Source: Leptospira montravelensis
GTDB lineage: Bacteria; Spirochaetota; Leptospiria; Leptospirales; Leptospiraceae
DNA length: 64,000 bases
NCBI RefSeq assembly: GCF_004770045.1
Contig: NZ_RQFO01000014.1
Location: forward strand, 186,001 to 250,000
Reading direction: 5' to 3'
The notes under the pieces were generated by a model. That model had not been told where the DNA came from. It did no database searches and saw nothing but the letters and a program-made list of their open reading frames with translations. The position numbers were made by a program, and so were the translations under genes. Positions within the stretch are counted from its first letter, which is position 1. Each line of letters begins with the position of its first letter. Positions 18,501 to 27,353 of the stretch are shown here, one piece after another.

Positions 18501-19637
18501 CTATTTTTTTGCCTTTGTGTTTACTTTAAAGTTTCGGTATTCTACGTATTCAATATCGTCTACGGATAACTGGAAAACACCTTTCGTAGAATGAACAATA
18601 AAAATATCACCTAACTGAGCAACCACGGCTCCGGAAAGCACCTCTCCGTTTGACTTATGAATTGTCTCGAGAATACTATAGTGTTTGTGAATTTCTTCTT
18701 CGTTGTCCAATCCAGCTTTTTCTGCATCTTTTGCAATTTGATTTAGAGCTTCTGCCCGTTTGACTTCATGTTCTTTTTCAATCGTATCCACTTTTGAAAT
18801 TTCTGATGGATTGGCATTTTGTCTTTCGATTTGTTTTTTGATGGTTTCTGAAGTAATGGAGACAAGAGTTTCCGTTTCGGCCTTTTCTTGCGGACTGATC
18901 ACAGTCTGTGATTTTGATAATCCGTTGTCCAAATCTAAAAATCCAGTAAGTTGTTCATTGGTTAGAGCATTGGCAGATACTTTTGCATTGATCAAATATA
19001 CCAATTCGTTTAAATTAGGATTTACTTCCAATGTTTCGCCTGGCTCCAGAACAACTTCGTTCTCTTCCAAAGTCTTCACTAAACGATTGTAATTTTCCAC
19101 GGAAAGACCTTCATTGATCTCAACTAACTTTGGAGAAGTTTTAAATGCAACGGACACTGCACCTTCGTAAACTTTCACTTTTGGCACAGAACCTTTGTCT
19201 AACTCAAAAGAAAAAACGGTTCCTCGAACACCTGCCACCATTGTAGGCGAAGTTACCGAGAGGTTTTGTCCAGATTTTAATTTTACAGATTTAACCAGTA
19301 GGTTTCCTGCTAACATATGTATGTCTGTATTTGTTTTGGTTTCACCCGCAATGTCTCGAAACAAAATATCAGAGTTGTCTTTGACTCGGATCACCTCCCC
19401 TCGATAGGTTTGTAAGTCCACTCTGCCTAGTTTCGTGATGATTCGGTCGCCGGGACGAAGAACATCTCCAATCTTAGCCTTGTTTTCTTTTCCTTGTGAA
19501 GTAATACTAATATTACCTTGAAGGAAAGTGACCACTGCGCCTGCGGTTTCGTCTTTTGTTTGGTTGGATCCAAACTGAAACCGACTGCACTGAAGAGATA
19601 TTAAAAAGATAGTAAAAAGCGTTATAATAGTTTTCAT
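18501..19637 (-). CDS. FecR-domain lipoprotein
   Basis: A 378-residue protein with a lipoprotein signal (TIITLFTIFLISLQC). Residues about 45-160 form a FecR domain: GDVLRPGDRIITKLGRVDLQ, then GNLLVKS and SPTMVAGVRGTVFSFEL, which are the conserved strands of the family. The C-terminal half is helical and acidic and ends in a small beta domain. No FecI-type sigma factor or TonB receptor is next to it, so this is likely one of the stand-alone spirochaetal FecR lipoproteins with a structural or sensing role rather than iron-citrate signalling. ATG at 19637 is preferred to a TTG four codons earlier because GGA lies 8 nt before it. Confidence 0.75.
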   Translation of the reverse strand: MKTIITLFTIFLISLQCSRFQFGSNQTKDETAGAVVTFLQGNISITSQGKENKAKIGDVLRPGDRIITKLGRVDLQTYRGEVIRVKDNSDILFRDIAGETKTNTDIHMLAGNLLVKSVKLKSGQNLSVTSPTMVAGVRGTVFSFELDKGSVPKVKVYEGAVSVAFKTSPKLVEINEGLSVENYNRLVKTLEENEVVLEPGETLEVNPNLNELVYLINAKVSANALTNEQLTGFLDLDNGLSKSQTVISPQEKAETETLVSITSETIKKQIERQNANPSEISKVDTIEKEHEVKRAEALNQIAKDAEKAGLDNEEEIHKHYSILETIHKSNGEVLSGAVVAQLGDIFIVHSTKGVFQLSVDDIEYVEYRNFKVNTKAKK

Positions 19638-19719
19638 ATTTTTTTCCAAATGATCTTATATAAAAAGGAACAACTAAAGGTATCCTCATTTTCAAAAATT
19701 TAAATACAAAATTTAGTTT

Positions 19720-20358
19720 TTAAGAAATTAAATAGGATTTTGCGCATTTCCATAGAAATAAATATAAAAATGTCACTATCGATAAACTTCCCGCAAAGAG
19801 AATTAAGTTATATAAGCGATTTTTACTTAAAACTTTTGGATCCAAATCGGGGCTAACTGGCCTTACAAAAGAAACCAAAATGAGAATATATCCTATGGCG
19901 ACTAACGTTGGTCCAATAAACAGAAGTTTTCCGCCAAAACTATAACTTCGGAGAGTTAAGGAAGAAACATTGCCTGTTTCTCTTAAGGAATCTAAACTAC
20001 GAAAATCTAAATCTCCAAACTGGTAACCAACAGGTGTTCCAAAAATTAAAATGTTTTTCCCACCTTGTAAGTGGATTTCTAGGTCAGACCCAGAAAAACC
20101 AATGGAACTAACACCAGTTCTTTGTCTACCTGCACCTTGGTAATTGTATCCAATTCGATCGATTTCTCTGGGATTAAATCGATCTTCTGAACTATGTGTG
20201 AATTGTTTTCGAATGAGGACACATTCCTTTGCATCACAAATCAAACGGGCTCCAATTCCACTAAAATAAAACAAAAAAATGGGAAACAAAAGAAATAAAA
20301 AACCAACAATTGTTTGTTTTGATAAAAATGATTTTTTCATTTTATTTTCAGCTAACAT
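19720..20358 (-). CDS. Membrane protein, unknown function
   Basis: A 212-residue protein with one N-terminal helix (about 15-33), an extracytoplasmic or cytoplasmic domain of about 100 residues (ECVLIRKQF ... IDRIGYN ... SDLEIHLQGGKNILIFGTPVGY), and two C-terminal helices (about 142-165 and 185-205). The middle domain reads like a small beta-sandwich of PH-like type. GGAGA precedes the ATG by about 5 nt. I do not recognise the family. It is 61 nt upstream of the CLC antiporter's stop and could be its operon partner. Confidence 0.65.
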   Translation of the reverse strand: MLAENKMKKSFLSKQTIVGFLFLLFPIFLFYFSGIGARLICDAKECVLIRKQFTHSSEDRFNPREIDRIGYNYQGAGRQRTGVSSIGFSGSDLEIHLQGGKNILIFGTPVGYQFGDLDFRSLDSLRETGNVSSLTLRSYSFGGKLLFIGPTLVAIGYILILVSFVRPVSPDLDPKVLSKNRLYNLILFAGSLSIVTFLYLFLWKCAKSYLIS

Positions 20359-20419
20359 GAGTATCTCCGAAACAAAGAAGATATTCTCTGAAAAAAATTG
20401 AGCAATGACAATTTGAAAA

Positions 20420-21712
20420 TTATTTTTTTAATTCTGAAATTTTTTTACCTAAATCAGAAGATGGGCTAAAAGGTTTGGTTTTGCCAATCATTTGCGATTG
20501 GTAAATACTCGTGTGACCGGAAAAAATATAAGCAATTCCTGTGCATAAGAAAAAATAAATGCCACAACTCCATCCGAACAATTCTATTCCCATAACAGCA
20601 CATGCTAAAGGTGTATTTGTAGCGCCAGCAAATACTGATATAAATCCTACACCAACAAACAAAATAAGATGAGAAGGATCAAAATACCCGAATAAGTTTC
20701 CTAAACTGGCGCCAATAAAAAAAAGTGGAGTCACCTCTCCTCCTTTAAAACCAGAACCAATGGTTAATGCAGTTAATAATAACTTTATAAGAAAAGACTC
20801 CTTTGGCAAAGATACATGGAAAGCTTTTTGAATTGTGGGTATTCCCAAACCAAAATACTCAGAGTTTAATCCAAGTATAAACAGTATCACGAGTAAAACT
20901 CCTCCAAAAAGAGGCCGTAGTGGTGTATAATGAATCCACTGAGAAAACAAATGGGAAATGTAATGCAGAATCAAACTAAAAAGTTTTGCTACCCATCCTG
21001 AGACAGCGGCCAAAACCACCAAACAGAGAAAAATGGTTCCATTAAAATCAAATGGAATTTTTGGATATTGTGAATGAGATACACCCCAAAACATACAAAC
21101 CAAGTGAGACAAATATGCTGAAAGAAATGCCGGAACTATCAACTTATTTCGATAACTTCCAATACGAATGACCTCAATTGAAAAAATAGTCGCGGCCAAA
21201 GGAGTTCCAAATACAGAAGCAAACCCAGCACTCATTCCAAGTATAATCAATGTTTGTTGTTCATGAATCTTCATGGGAAAGAATCGAACTAATTGGTGAG
21301 CGATGGAGCCCCCCATTTGTACAGCAGTTCCTTCTCGCCCAGCCGAACCACCAACAAGATGAGTTCCAAGTGTTCCTAGTAAAACAAAGGGTGCCATTCG
21401 AATAGGAAGAATGGAGGAAGGTGAATGGATTTCCTCCAAAAGTAAGTTATTTCCTTTGTTGGCATTTTTCCCATAATGAAAATAAAACCAACCAATGGTA
21501 AATCCTGCCAATGGGAGAAGATAAACAAGCCAAATATGGGATTCTCGAATCGATGTGACTGTATCTAGTGCTACTAAAAAAAAAGCAGAGACTGATCCCA
21601 CAACCAAAGCAATGAGTAGGATATAAAATAGCCATTTGGCAAGAAACCTTAGGTTTAAGGAATACAAAAGTTGAGATACTCGGTTCTGAATTTTTGAAAT
21701 TCCTAACTTCAT
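20420..21712 (-). CDS. CLC-family anion/proton antiporter, fluoride (CLC-F)-like
   Basis: A 430-residue CLC membrane protein. The gating-glutamate loop GGSAGREGTAVQMGG (121-135) is intact, and GSGFKGGEVTPLFFIGA lies in the C-terminal half. Chloride-type CLCs have GSGIP at the first anion-site loop; here it is GKGNNLLL (around 85-92), and the gate loop ends in T rather than P (GREGT). Both changes are seen in the fluoride/proton CLC-F branch, so fluoride export is more likely than chloride transport. I see no fluoride riboswitch upstream. The gene is divergent from the ArsR operon. Confidence 0.8.
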   Translation of the reverse strand: MKLGISKIQNRVSQLLYSLNLRFLAKWLFYILLIALVVGSVSAFFLVALDTVTSIRESHIWLVYLLPLAGFTIGWFYFHYGKNANKGNNLLLEEIHSPSSILPIRMAPFVLLGTLGTHLVGGSAGREGTAVQMGGSIAHQLVRFFPMKIHEQQTLIILGMSAGFASVFGTPLAATIFSIEVIRIGSYRNKLIVPAFLSAYLSHLVCMFWGVSHSQYPKIPFDFNGTIFLCLVVLAAVSGWVAKLFSLILHYISHLFSQWIHYTPLRPLFGGVLLVILFILGLNSEYFGLGIPTIQKAFHVSLPKESFLIKLLLTALTIGSGFKGGEVTPLFFIGASLGNLFGYFDPSHLILFVGVGFISVFAGATNTPLACAVMGIELFGWSCGIYFFLCTGIAYIFSGHTSIYQSQMIGKTKPFSPSSDLGKKISELKK

Positions 21713-21777
21713 TTGCCATTCCTATAAAATGGGAAGGGTTTTCTAAGAAAACTAACTTTTAAAAAATACTAAACCAC

Positions 21778-21803
21778 AATACTTAGGTGTTGACCTAAGT
21801 ATT
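21778..21803. promoter_or_regulatory. Perfect 26-bp palindrome, probable ArsR operator
   Basis: AATACTTAGGT (21778-21788), a 4-nt centre GTTG, then ACCTAAGTATT (21793-21803): two perfectly complementary 11-bp arms. The palindrome covers the -35 box (TTGACC, 21790-21795) of the arsR-type gene starting at 21825. That placement is what autorepression by an ArsR protein needs. The CLC gene starts 66 nt away on the other strand and may share it. Confidence 0.75.
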
Positions 21804-21818
21804 AAATTTTACGATAAT
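21790..21818 (+). promoter_or_regulatory. Sigma-70 promoter of the arsR-type operon
   Basis: TTGACC (21790-21795), a 17-bp spacer, and GATAAT (21813-21818) give a near-consensus promoter. The expected start of transcription is about 21825, the A of the ATG itself, so the mRNA may be leaderless; no Shine-Dalgarno sequence is present. Confidence 0.75.
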
Positions 21819-21824
21819 GCCAGT

Positions 21825-22163
21825 ATGGTCAAAAGGTCTTACAATATAGATGTGGTATTACACGCACTTTCTGATCCAACAAGACGACAAGTTGTGGAAC
21901 GACTGAGCCAAGGCCCTGCCAGTGTCAGCGACTTGGCAAAACCATTTTCAATGGCCATGCCTTCTTTTATGCAACATTTAGATATTTTGGAATCTACCCA
22001 ATTGATTTATACTGAAAAAGTAGGAAGGGTTAGATACTGTTATTTAAATCAAAATCCATTTTCAGTAATGGAATCTTGGTTACAGGCTCAAAAATCTTTA
22101 TGGGAAACAAGGCTGAACCAACTGGATAAATTTTTACTAAAAACAAAGGGGAAAAAAATATGA
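21825..22163 (+). CDS. ArsR-family transcriptional regulator
   Basis: A 112-residue winged-helix protein: [50 protein letters not shown] is the typical ArsR helix-turn-helix. No metal-binding ELCVCDL-type cysteines are present, so it is of the non-metal group usually paired with an SRPBCC gene. The pair is translationally coupled (ATGA overlap with the next gene). It probably represses its own operon through the palindrome over the -35 box. What ligand relieves repression is not visible. Confidence 0.9.
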   Translation: MVKRSYNIDVVLHALSDPTRRQVVERLSQGPASVSDLAKPFSMAMPSFMQHLDILESTQLIYTEKVGRVRYCYLNQNPFSVMESWLQAQKSLWETRLNQLDKFLLKTKGKKI

Positions 22164-22648
22164 GTAACGAATCAAATGAAACATTCAATCCTGAATTGGA
22201 TTTGGTGTTAGAGAGGATTGTTGAAGTGCCAGTGGAATTGGTTTGGAATGCTTGGACTAAACCAGAACAAATAATACATTGGTTTACACCTGCTCCTTGG
22301 AAAACTATAGATTGTAGGATTGATTTGAAACCTGGCGGAGAGTTCTATACGATGATGGAATCGCCAGAAGGGAATCACTTCCCCAATAACGGATGTTTTT
22401 TGGAAGTTGATCCGTTTAAAAAATTAGTTTTCACAGATAGTTTACTTCCTGGTTACAGGCCATCTGGCAATAGTTTTATGACAGCCTTTGTTACAATGGA
22501 ACCGATAGGGAATGCAACCAAATATAAAGCAGTAGCAAAACACAAAGATCCCGAAACAAAAAAACAACATGAAGAAATGGGTTTTATGGATGGATGGGGA
22601 ACCGCACTCGACCAATTAGTAGCGTTTACAAAAAATTTACCCAAATAA
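22160..22648 (+). CDS. SRPBCC (AHSA1/START-like) domain protein
   Basis: A 162-residue protein of the AHSA1 branch of the SRPBCC fold: [33 protein letters not shown] at the N-terminus, then the [16 protein letters not shown] strand pair and the ending [14 protein letters not shown]. Members bind hydrophobic ligands in a deep pocket. Co-expression with an ArsR regulator is very common for this family. Its role is not known here; the regulator overlaps it by 4 bp. Confidence 0.85.
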   Translation: MSNESNETFNPELDLVLERIVEVPVELVWNAWTKPEQIIHWFTPAPWKTIDCRIDLKPGGEFYTMMESPEGNHFPNNGCFLEVDPFKKLVFTDSLLPGYRPSGNSFMTAFVTMEPIGNATKYKAVAKHKDPETKKQHEEMGFMDGWGTALDQLVAFTKNLPK

Positions 22649-22683
22649 CCAAATCAATAACAAAAACTAATTTGTATTCGCCG

Positions 22684-23463
22684 TTATACTGTAACGGCGG
22701 ACTTTTCTATCATCTCAAGGTCTCTTTTTTTATTTTTCATCATTGTTTCTGCAGCTGCTAAATAGGATTCAAATGTAGAATAATCCTTTGCCTTGATAGA
22801 TCCACAAAAATGAAAATGTACAGTTTTAGATTTTTTTAAATGAGAATACTCAGGTAAATTAGAATAACCCATCATTCCACTCACAACAAAAACATCTAAA
22901 TCCACATTAAACTTATAAGCAATTTTCATTACTCCTGTTTGGAATGGTTTTACTTCTTCGGTAAATGTTCTCTCCCCTTCAGGATATAAAAAAATAGATC
23001 TTGTTTTTAAAACTCTAAGTACATCCGTTTTAAAGTTTCTAAAATTTGGTTTTTTTTCTGAATAAATAACCGCTTCTACAATGGTTTTATGCATCATTAA
23101 AGGAATGATCTTATATCTTTGAATGATATCTCCACCCAAATATGATAATTTTACATCTTTAGACTTTGCCAAATAAGGTAGTGCTACAATCAAAGGAACT
23201 TCCAAGGCATTGGTATGATTGCATATTAAAAATCGATTATTTCCGTTAGGATCCCAATTTCCCTGTACAAAATGTAACTTTCTACCGGTAAGTATAAAAA
23301 ATGAACGATACCAGAAATAACCAAGGTAGTTATTGATACGGTTTGACCATTTGTCGAGGCCAGTAATTTTAAAAATGTAAGAGAAAGATAATCCAATTGG
23401 AAAAAGAATTACAAAAAATGGAATTGCATAACATAAAACAACGAAAAGTTGAAGTTGGCCCAT
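22684..23463 (-). CDS. 1-acylglycerol-3-phosphate acyltransferase-like (PlsC family)
   Basis: A 259-residue membrane-associated acyltransferase. The catalytic block NHTNALE (residues 82-88) has the family spacing His-x4-acid, with Glu in place of the usual Asp; FLYPEGERTF (158-167) is the second, glycerol-phosphate-binding motif (normally EGTR). A hydrophobic N-terminal segment (5-33) should anchor it to the inner membrane. It probably acylates a lysophospholipid or another hydroxyl lipid. The two motif departures mean that the substrate might not be lysophosphatidate. Confidence 0.75.
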   Translation of the reverse strand: MGQLQLFVVLCYAIPFFVILFPIGLSFSYIFKITGLDKWSNRINNYLGYFWYRSFFILTGRKLHFVQGNWDPNGNNRFLICNHTNALEVPLIVALPYLAKSKDVKLSYLGGDIIQRYKIIPLMMHKTIVEAVIYSEKKPNFRNFKTDVLRVLKTRSIFLYPEGERTFTEEVKPFQTGVMKIAYKFNVDLDVFVVSGMMGYSNLPEYSHLKKSKTVHFHFCGSIKAKDYSTFESYLAAAETMMKNKKRDLEMIEKSAVTV

Positions 23464-23514
23464 GTGAAAATAGAAACGAATACCCTGGCGAGGTAAACAA
23501 GAATTCCAAAGAAT

Positions 23515-23543
23515 AGTCTTAAAATCTAATTATTTTTAAGACT
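23515..23543. repeat. Inverted repeat between kinase and acyltransferase genes
   Basis: AGTCTTAAAA (23515-23524) and TTTTAAGACT (23534-23543) are perfect 10-bp arms around a 9-nt loop. It follows the stop of the HisKA_2 kinase gene on the minus strand and precedes the acyltransferase gene. It could act as a terminator, although the T-run after the stem is short, or as an operator. Confidence 0.5.
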
Positions 23544-23558
23544 CTAGTCTAGTACCAA

Positions 23559-25715
23559 TCAAATTGATAGTTCTAATAGAAACTTTGATATTGGGTTTCT
23601 AACAATGCTAATTTTGCCTTCAATCTGATCGACAAGCATACCTATTAATTGTAAACCAAATCCAGGAGAGTTTTCCATAGAAATGGAACCAGGGATACCA
23701 GCACCATTGTCAGAATATTCCAAATAAAGTTTTTTTTCTTCTCTAAAGATTTTTAAACAGATCTGTGCATTTGAGATTTCATTAAAGGCATGTTTCATTG
23801 AATTAGTGATGAGTTCGTTCAGAATGATTCCTAAAGAAGAAAGGAGTTTCGCATTTAACTCTATTGGTTCCTCAAGTATATCCATCTTCAAAGCAACGGT
23901 TTTTGGGAAGATACTGACAATTTCTTTAAAAATTGCGGGGAAATAATCTTGTAATGATACAGTATTGTCTGTTTCTGAATGATAGAGTTTATCATACAAA
24001 ACAATCATACTTTTTACGCGGCCAGCAGCTTCATAAAGAATAGTTTGAATTGATGTTTCTGACTGAGAACGTGCTTGAAGAGTTAACAACGTAAAGATGG
24101 AACTCATATTATTTTTTACACGATGGTGAATTTCTTTAAGGATATTTTCCTTTTCATTTAATAATTTTTGGATTTTGAATTCAGAGAGGTTTCTTACACT
24201 AACATCTCTTAAAATAACTGTGAATAATTTTTCGCCTTTAACCGAAATTTGAGAAATGGATGCTTCGATTGGAAATTCTTCTCCATTGGATCTGAGGCCT
24301 CGAATTTGCCCAAGAGCCCCCATCGCCCTACGACTGACTCCTGTTTTAGAAAAAGAATCAATATGGTTATCATGTTGGCTGCGAAAGTCCAAAGGTATCA
24401 ATCGATCCAGAGACTGACCTATGATTTCCGAGGACTCGTATCCAAACATTTTTTCAGCGGCTCCATTGAAGAGAATGATTTTTTTAGATTGATCGATGCT
24501 GATGATGGCATCCATTGCTGATTCGATAATTTGAGTGAGTTTGGCTTCCGATTCTCGAATTTGTTTCATTGCGTTCAAACGCTCCGAAATATCTCGACCA
24601 ACGGCAATATAACCAATAGGTAAATCACTTTCATCGTTTAACAAAACTTGATTCACTTCTATATTGCGAATGTTTCCATCTTTTGCGAACTGAATCACTT
24701 CACCTATAAAACTTCCATCAATATTTACCTTTGCAATAACTTGATCGCTAGTTAGTTGCAGATAATCCGTTTTTAAAACTTCCAAAACAGATAAACCTAT
24801 CACCTCTTCTGCTTTCCAATGATAAATTTTTTCTGCGGCTTTATTCCAATAGTTGATACGATGATTAAAATCTGTCCCTATAACAGCATCCAAAACGTTA
24901 TTTAACATATTGGCTTGTTTTGCAATATGACTTTGAACATTGTATTCTGCCGTAATATCTCTAAAGACAAGTACGACTCCTCTTGTATCTCCTTTTAAAT
25001 CTTTAATGGGAGAACCTGAATCGGAAATCTGATATTCCGATCCATCTTTTGAAAGAAGAACCGTATGATTGGCAAGACCAACAATTGAATTTGTGCGTAA
25101 AACAATATCAACAGGATTTTCAACCAAACTGCGGGTTTTTACGTTTACAATTCGGAACACTTCCCTAATGTTGTGGCCGACTGCATCGTCATGAGTCCAT
25201 CCTGTTAATTTTTCAGCAACAGGATTCATACGAATGATTTTACCATCACTATCCGTAGCAATCACACCATCACCTATAGAGTGTAATACGGTTTCTAAAT
25301 GTTCTTTTTTACTTTTAGTTAATTCATTAGCTTCAAAAAGTTTGAAGGCCATTTTTATAGAAGCATCAAGCACTGTAAATCCAGAGTTTTTTACTACGTA
25401 ACCATAAGATGTGATGGTCTCCGTTTTTTTTACAATTTCTCTTTCCGTATGCGAAGAAAGGAATACAACCGGAATTTCTTTATGATTTAGAATCTCTGTA
25501 GCAGTTTGAGTACCATCTAACCCACGACCTAAATCAATATCCATTAGGATTAAATCGAAAGGTTTTTCCTCTTTTATAATGAGGTGGATAGCATTTTCAC
25601 CATTGCTAACATGGGTAACAAGGTAACCCCCTTGCTCCAATTGGTTTTTTTCAAACATAGCGAGAATTGCTTCGTCTTCAACTAACAAAATGGATTTATC
25701 AGCGACTACAGTCAT
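23559..25715 (-). CDS. Response regulator-PAS-HisKA_2 hybrid sensor kinase
   Basis: A 718-residue cytoplasmic protein that begins with a receiver domain (SILLVEDEAIL ... DLILMDIDLGRGLDG, phospho-acceptor Asp in LMDID), followed by three PAS domains (PVAEKLTGWTHDDAVG, RINYWNKAAEKIYHWKAEEVIG, KIILFNGAAEKMFGYESSEIIG) and a HisKA_2-type kinase: LKEIHHRVKNNMSSIFTLLTLQAR holds the phosphorylated His, and the ATP-binding domain ends the chain (YSDNGAGIPG). The receiver comes first, so it is an intermediate in a phosphorelay or is tuned by one. Start: ATG at 25715 with AAAGGA six nt before; an upstream TTG is less likely. Confidence 0.9.
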   Translation of the reverse strand: MTVVADKSILLVEDEAILAMFEKNQLEQGGYLVTHVSNGENAIHLIIKEEKPFDLILMDIDLGRGLDGTQTATEILNHKEIPVVFLSSHTEREIVKKTETITSYGYVVKNSGFTVLDASIKMAFKLFEANELTKSKKEHLETVLHSIGDGVIATDSDGKIIRMNPVAEKLTGWTHDDAVGHNIREVFRIVNVKTRSLVENPVDIVLRTNSIVGLANHTVLLSKDGSEYQISDSGSPIKDLKGDTRGVVLVFRDITAEYNVQSHIAKQANMLNNVLDAVIGTDFNHRINYWNKAAEKIYHWKAEEVIGLSVLEVLKTDYLQLTSDQVIAKVNIDGSFIGEVIQFAKDGNIRNIEVNQVLLNDESDLPIGYIAVGRDISERLNAMKQIRESEAKLTQIIESAMDAIISIDQSKKIILFNGAAEKMFGYESSEIIGQSLDRLIPLDFRSQHDNHIDSFSKTGVSRRAMGALGQIRGLRSNGEEFPIEASISQISVKGEKLFTVILRDVSVRNLSEFKIQKLLNEKENILKEIHHRVKNNMSSIFTLLTLQARSQSETSIQTILYEAAGRVKSMIVLYDKLYHSETDNTVSLQDYFPAIFKEIVSIFPKTVALKMDILEEPIELNAKLLSSLGIILNELITNSMKHAFNEISNAQICLKIFREEKKLYLEYSDNGAGIPGSISMENSPGFGLQLIGMLVDQIEGKISIVRNPISKFLLELSI

Positions 25716-25857
25716 CAAACATCCTTTGAGAATTCCAGGCAAGAGGTGAGGAATTCACGACTACAAATCATGACAAAAAGGAAATTTAATTCAACCAATT
25801 AATTAGAATTTTTCTAATATTAGAATTTTGATACTAAATCTATTCTGCAAATCCCTG

Positions 25858-27300
25858 TTAGTTTCTATTTTTTAGTACATTCACAAGAATGAATGCACCA
25901 GAGACTAAAAAATAGAATCCTCCCAAGATTATCATCCAATTCCCTAAACTCTGATATAAAGTAGGAACCTGAGCAACAGGAACTGATGCCACTAACACTC
26001 CGTCATTTTCCTCATAATAATCAAGAGTTCCTTTGGGACGCCCATAGGCATCATAGATACCAGAAAGGGCACCTCTTGTAGAACGAACTATGGAACTTCC
26101 ATTTTCCATTCCTCTAAGGACAGCCATTTCTGTATGGAATGGGTTGATTCCCTTCCAATCAGAGGCAGGGATAAAAGTGATTCCTGTTCCTAATTCGGCA
26201 TGTTGTTTTGTTAGTTGCAGGTTATCAAAATCATAACAGATCGCCGCAGACATTTTTCCCCATTCGGTTTCTATGACCTGTATTTCTGTAGGTATATGGG
26301 AAATTGGCTCACCGGGAGGAATAAATTGTTTAAAATAAATTTGTCGAGTTGATCCGTCCTTTCCTATCCAATGCAATTTGTTATCCATAAAAAATTCGTT
26401 TTCTTTAACTGGAACTATATAGGCGGCTATGATTTCGATTCCCATTGCTTTGGCAAGAATGCTTACTCGTTGCAAAAAGGAAACTTCCTCGTTTCGATTG
26501 ATAAGAACGGCTCCTTCATTCCACACAACAACTTTGGCTCCCTCATTTGCCGCTTGGATTGTTCTCTGAAAAATCAATTCTGTATTCTTACGATTTTGTA
26601 TCGGTTCCAACCACATAGTTTGGATTTCTATTTTAGAGGTTATGGTTCCTACTTTAATACTTTTTCCTTCGATTGGTATTGTTAGGCGAATCGTTCCATA
26701 AAACGACAATCCAACAAATAACAAAAAACAGGAGATTAACGAATATTTAGTAAACTTAGATATTTGGGAATGAGTAATTATTTCAGATAAGGATTGTTCG
26801 AGACTTCCATTGACTAAAAAAATAAGAAAACTGATCCCCGTAGCTCCAAATAATGCGGCCGATTGCAAAAGAATTAAATTATTAATCTGGCTATTGGCGA
26901 ACATTCCCCAAACACCTAATTCGGAACTATATCCTCCGATCCACTCGACGATTGTGAATAAAAATGCTAAACTGAAAGTAGGTGAAATTTGGTCTGAGAA
27001 CTTAATCCTAATTTGATTCCAAATCCAAAGTAAAATAGTAAAAACAATTCCCCCTTGGATTCCCGAAAGAACAGCAATTCCGATATGAAATGGTTCGGAA
27101 ACAATTCGCATCGTAGAAAGAGTTTGAATTAAGATTAAAGCGAATAGAAGAATCCACCAAGAATGACCAAGTCTAACAAAACGTAAAAAAGGAACCAAAG
27201 TTATCCAGGCAAAAATTGGAATATTCCAATTCATCCCAGTAAATCCAAGTAAAATTCCTCCTACTATCAATAGTAACCACTTTTGATTCAATATATCCAT
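25858..27300 (-). CDS. Apolipoprotein N-acyltransferase-like protein
   Basis: A 480-residue inner-membrane protein with six or more N-terminal helices, a nitrilase-fold domain (about 215-440) and a C-terminal helix: the Lnt layout. The catalytic triad residues can be placed in VVWNEGAVL (Glu), YFKQFIPPGEP (Lys) and SAAICYDFDN (Cys). In standard Lnt these are PE-x-A, PFGEYVP and ICYE, so the Glu after the lysine loop and the residue after Cys-Tyr differ. It would acylate the N-terminus of lipoproteins, or may be a specialised paralogue. Spirochaetes often carry more than one Lnt-like gene. Confidence 0.75.
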   Translation of the reverse strand: MDILNQKWLLLIVGGILLGFTGMNWNIPIFAWITLVPFLRFVRLGHSWWILLFALILIQTLSTMRIVSEPFHIGIAVLSGIQGGIVFTILLWIWNQIRIKFSDQISPTFSLAFLFTIVEWIGGYSSELGVWGMFANSQINNLILLQSAALFGATGISFLIFLVNGSLEQSLSEIITHSQISKFTKYSLISCFLLFVGLSFYGTIRLTIPIEGKSIKVGTITSKIEIQTMWLEPIQNRKNTELIFQRTIQAANEGAKVVVWNEGAVLINRNEEVSFLQRVSILAKAMGIEIIAAYIVPVKENEFFMDNKLHWIGKDGSTRQIYFKQFIPPGEPISHIPTEIQVIETEWGKMSAAICYDFDNLQLTKQHAELGTGITFIPASDWKGINPFHTEMAVLRGMENGSSIVRSTRGALSGIYDAYGRPKGTLDYYEENDGVLVASVPVAQVPTLYQSLGNWMIILGGFYFLVSGAFILVNVLKNRN

Positions 27301-27353
27301 CAGTATTCCCTTGTATTATAATATGATAACTTTATATTTATAAAACTTTTATT

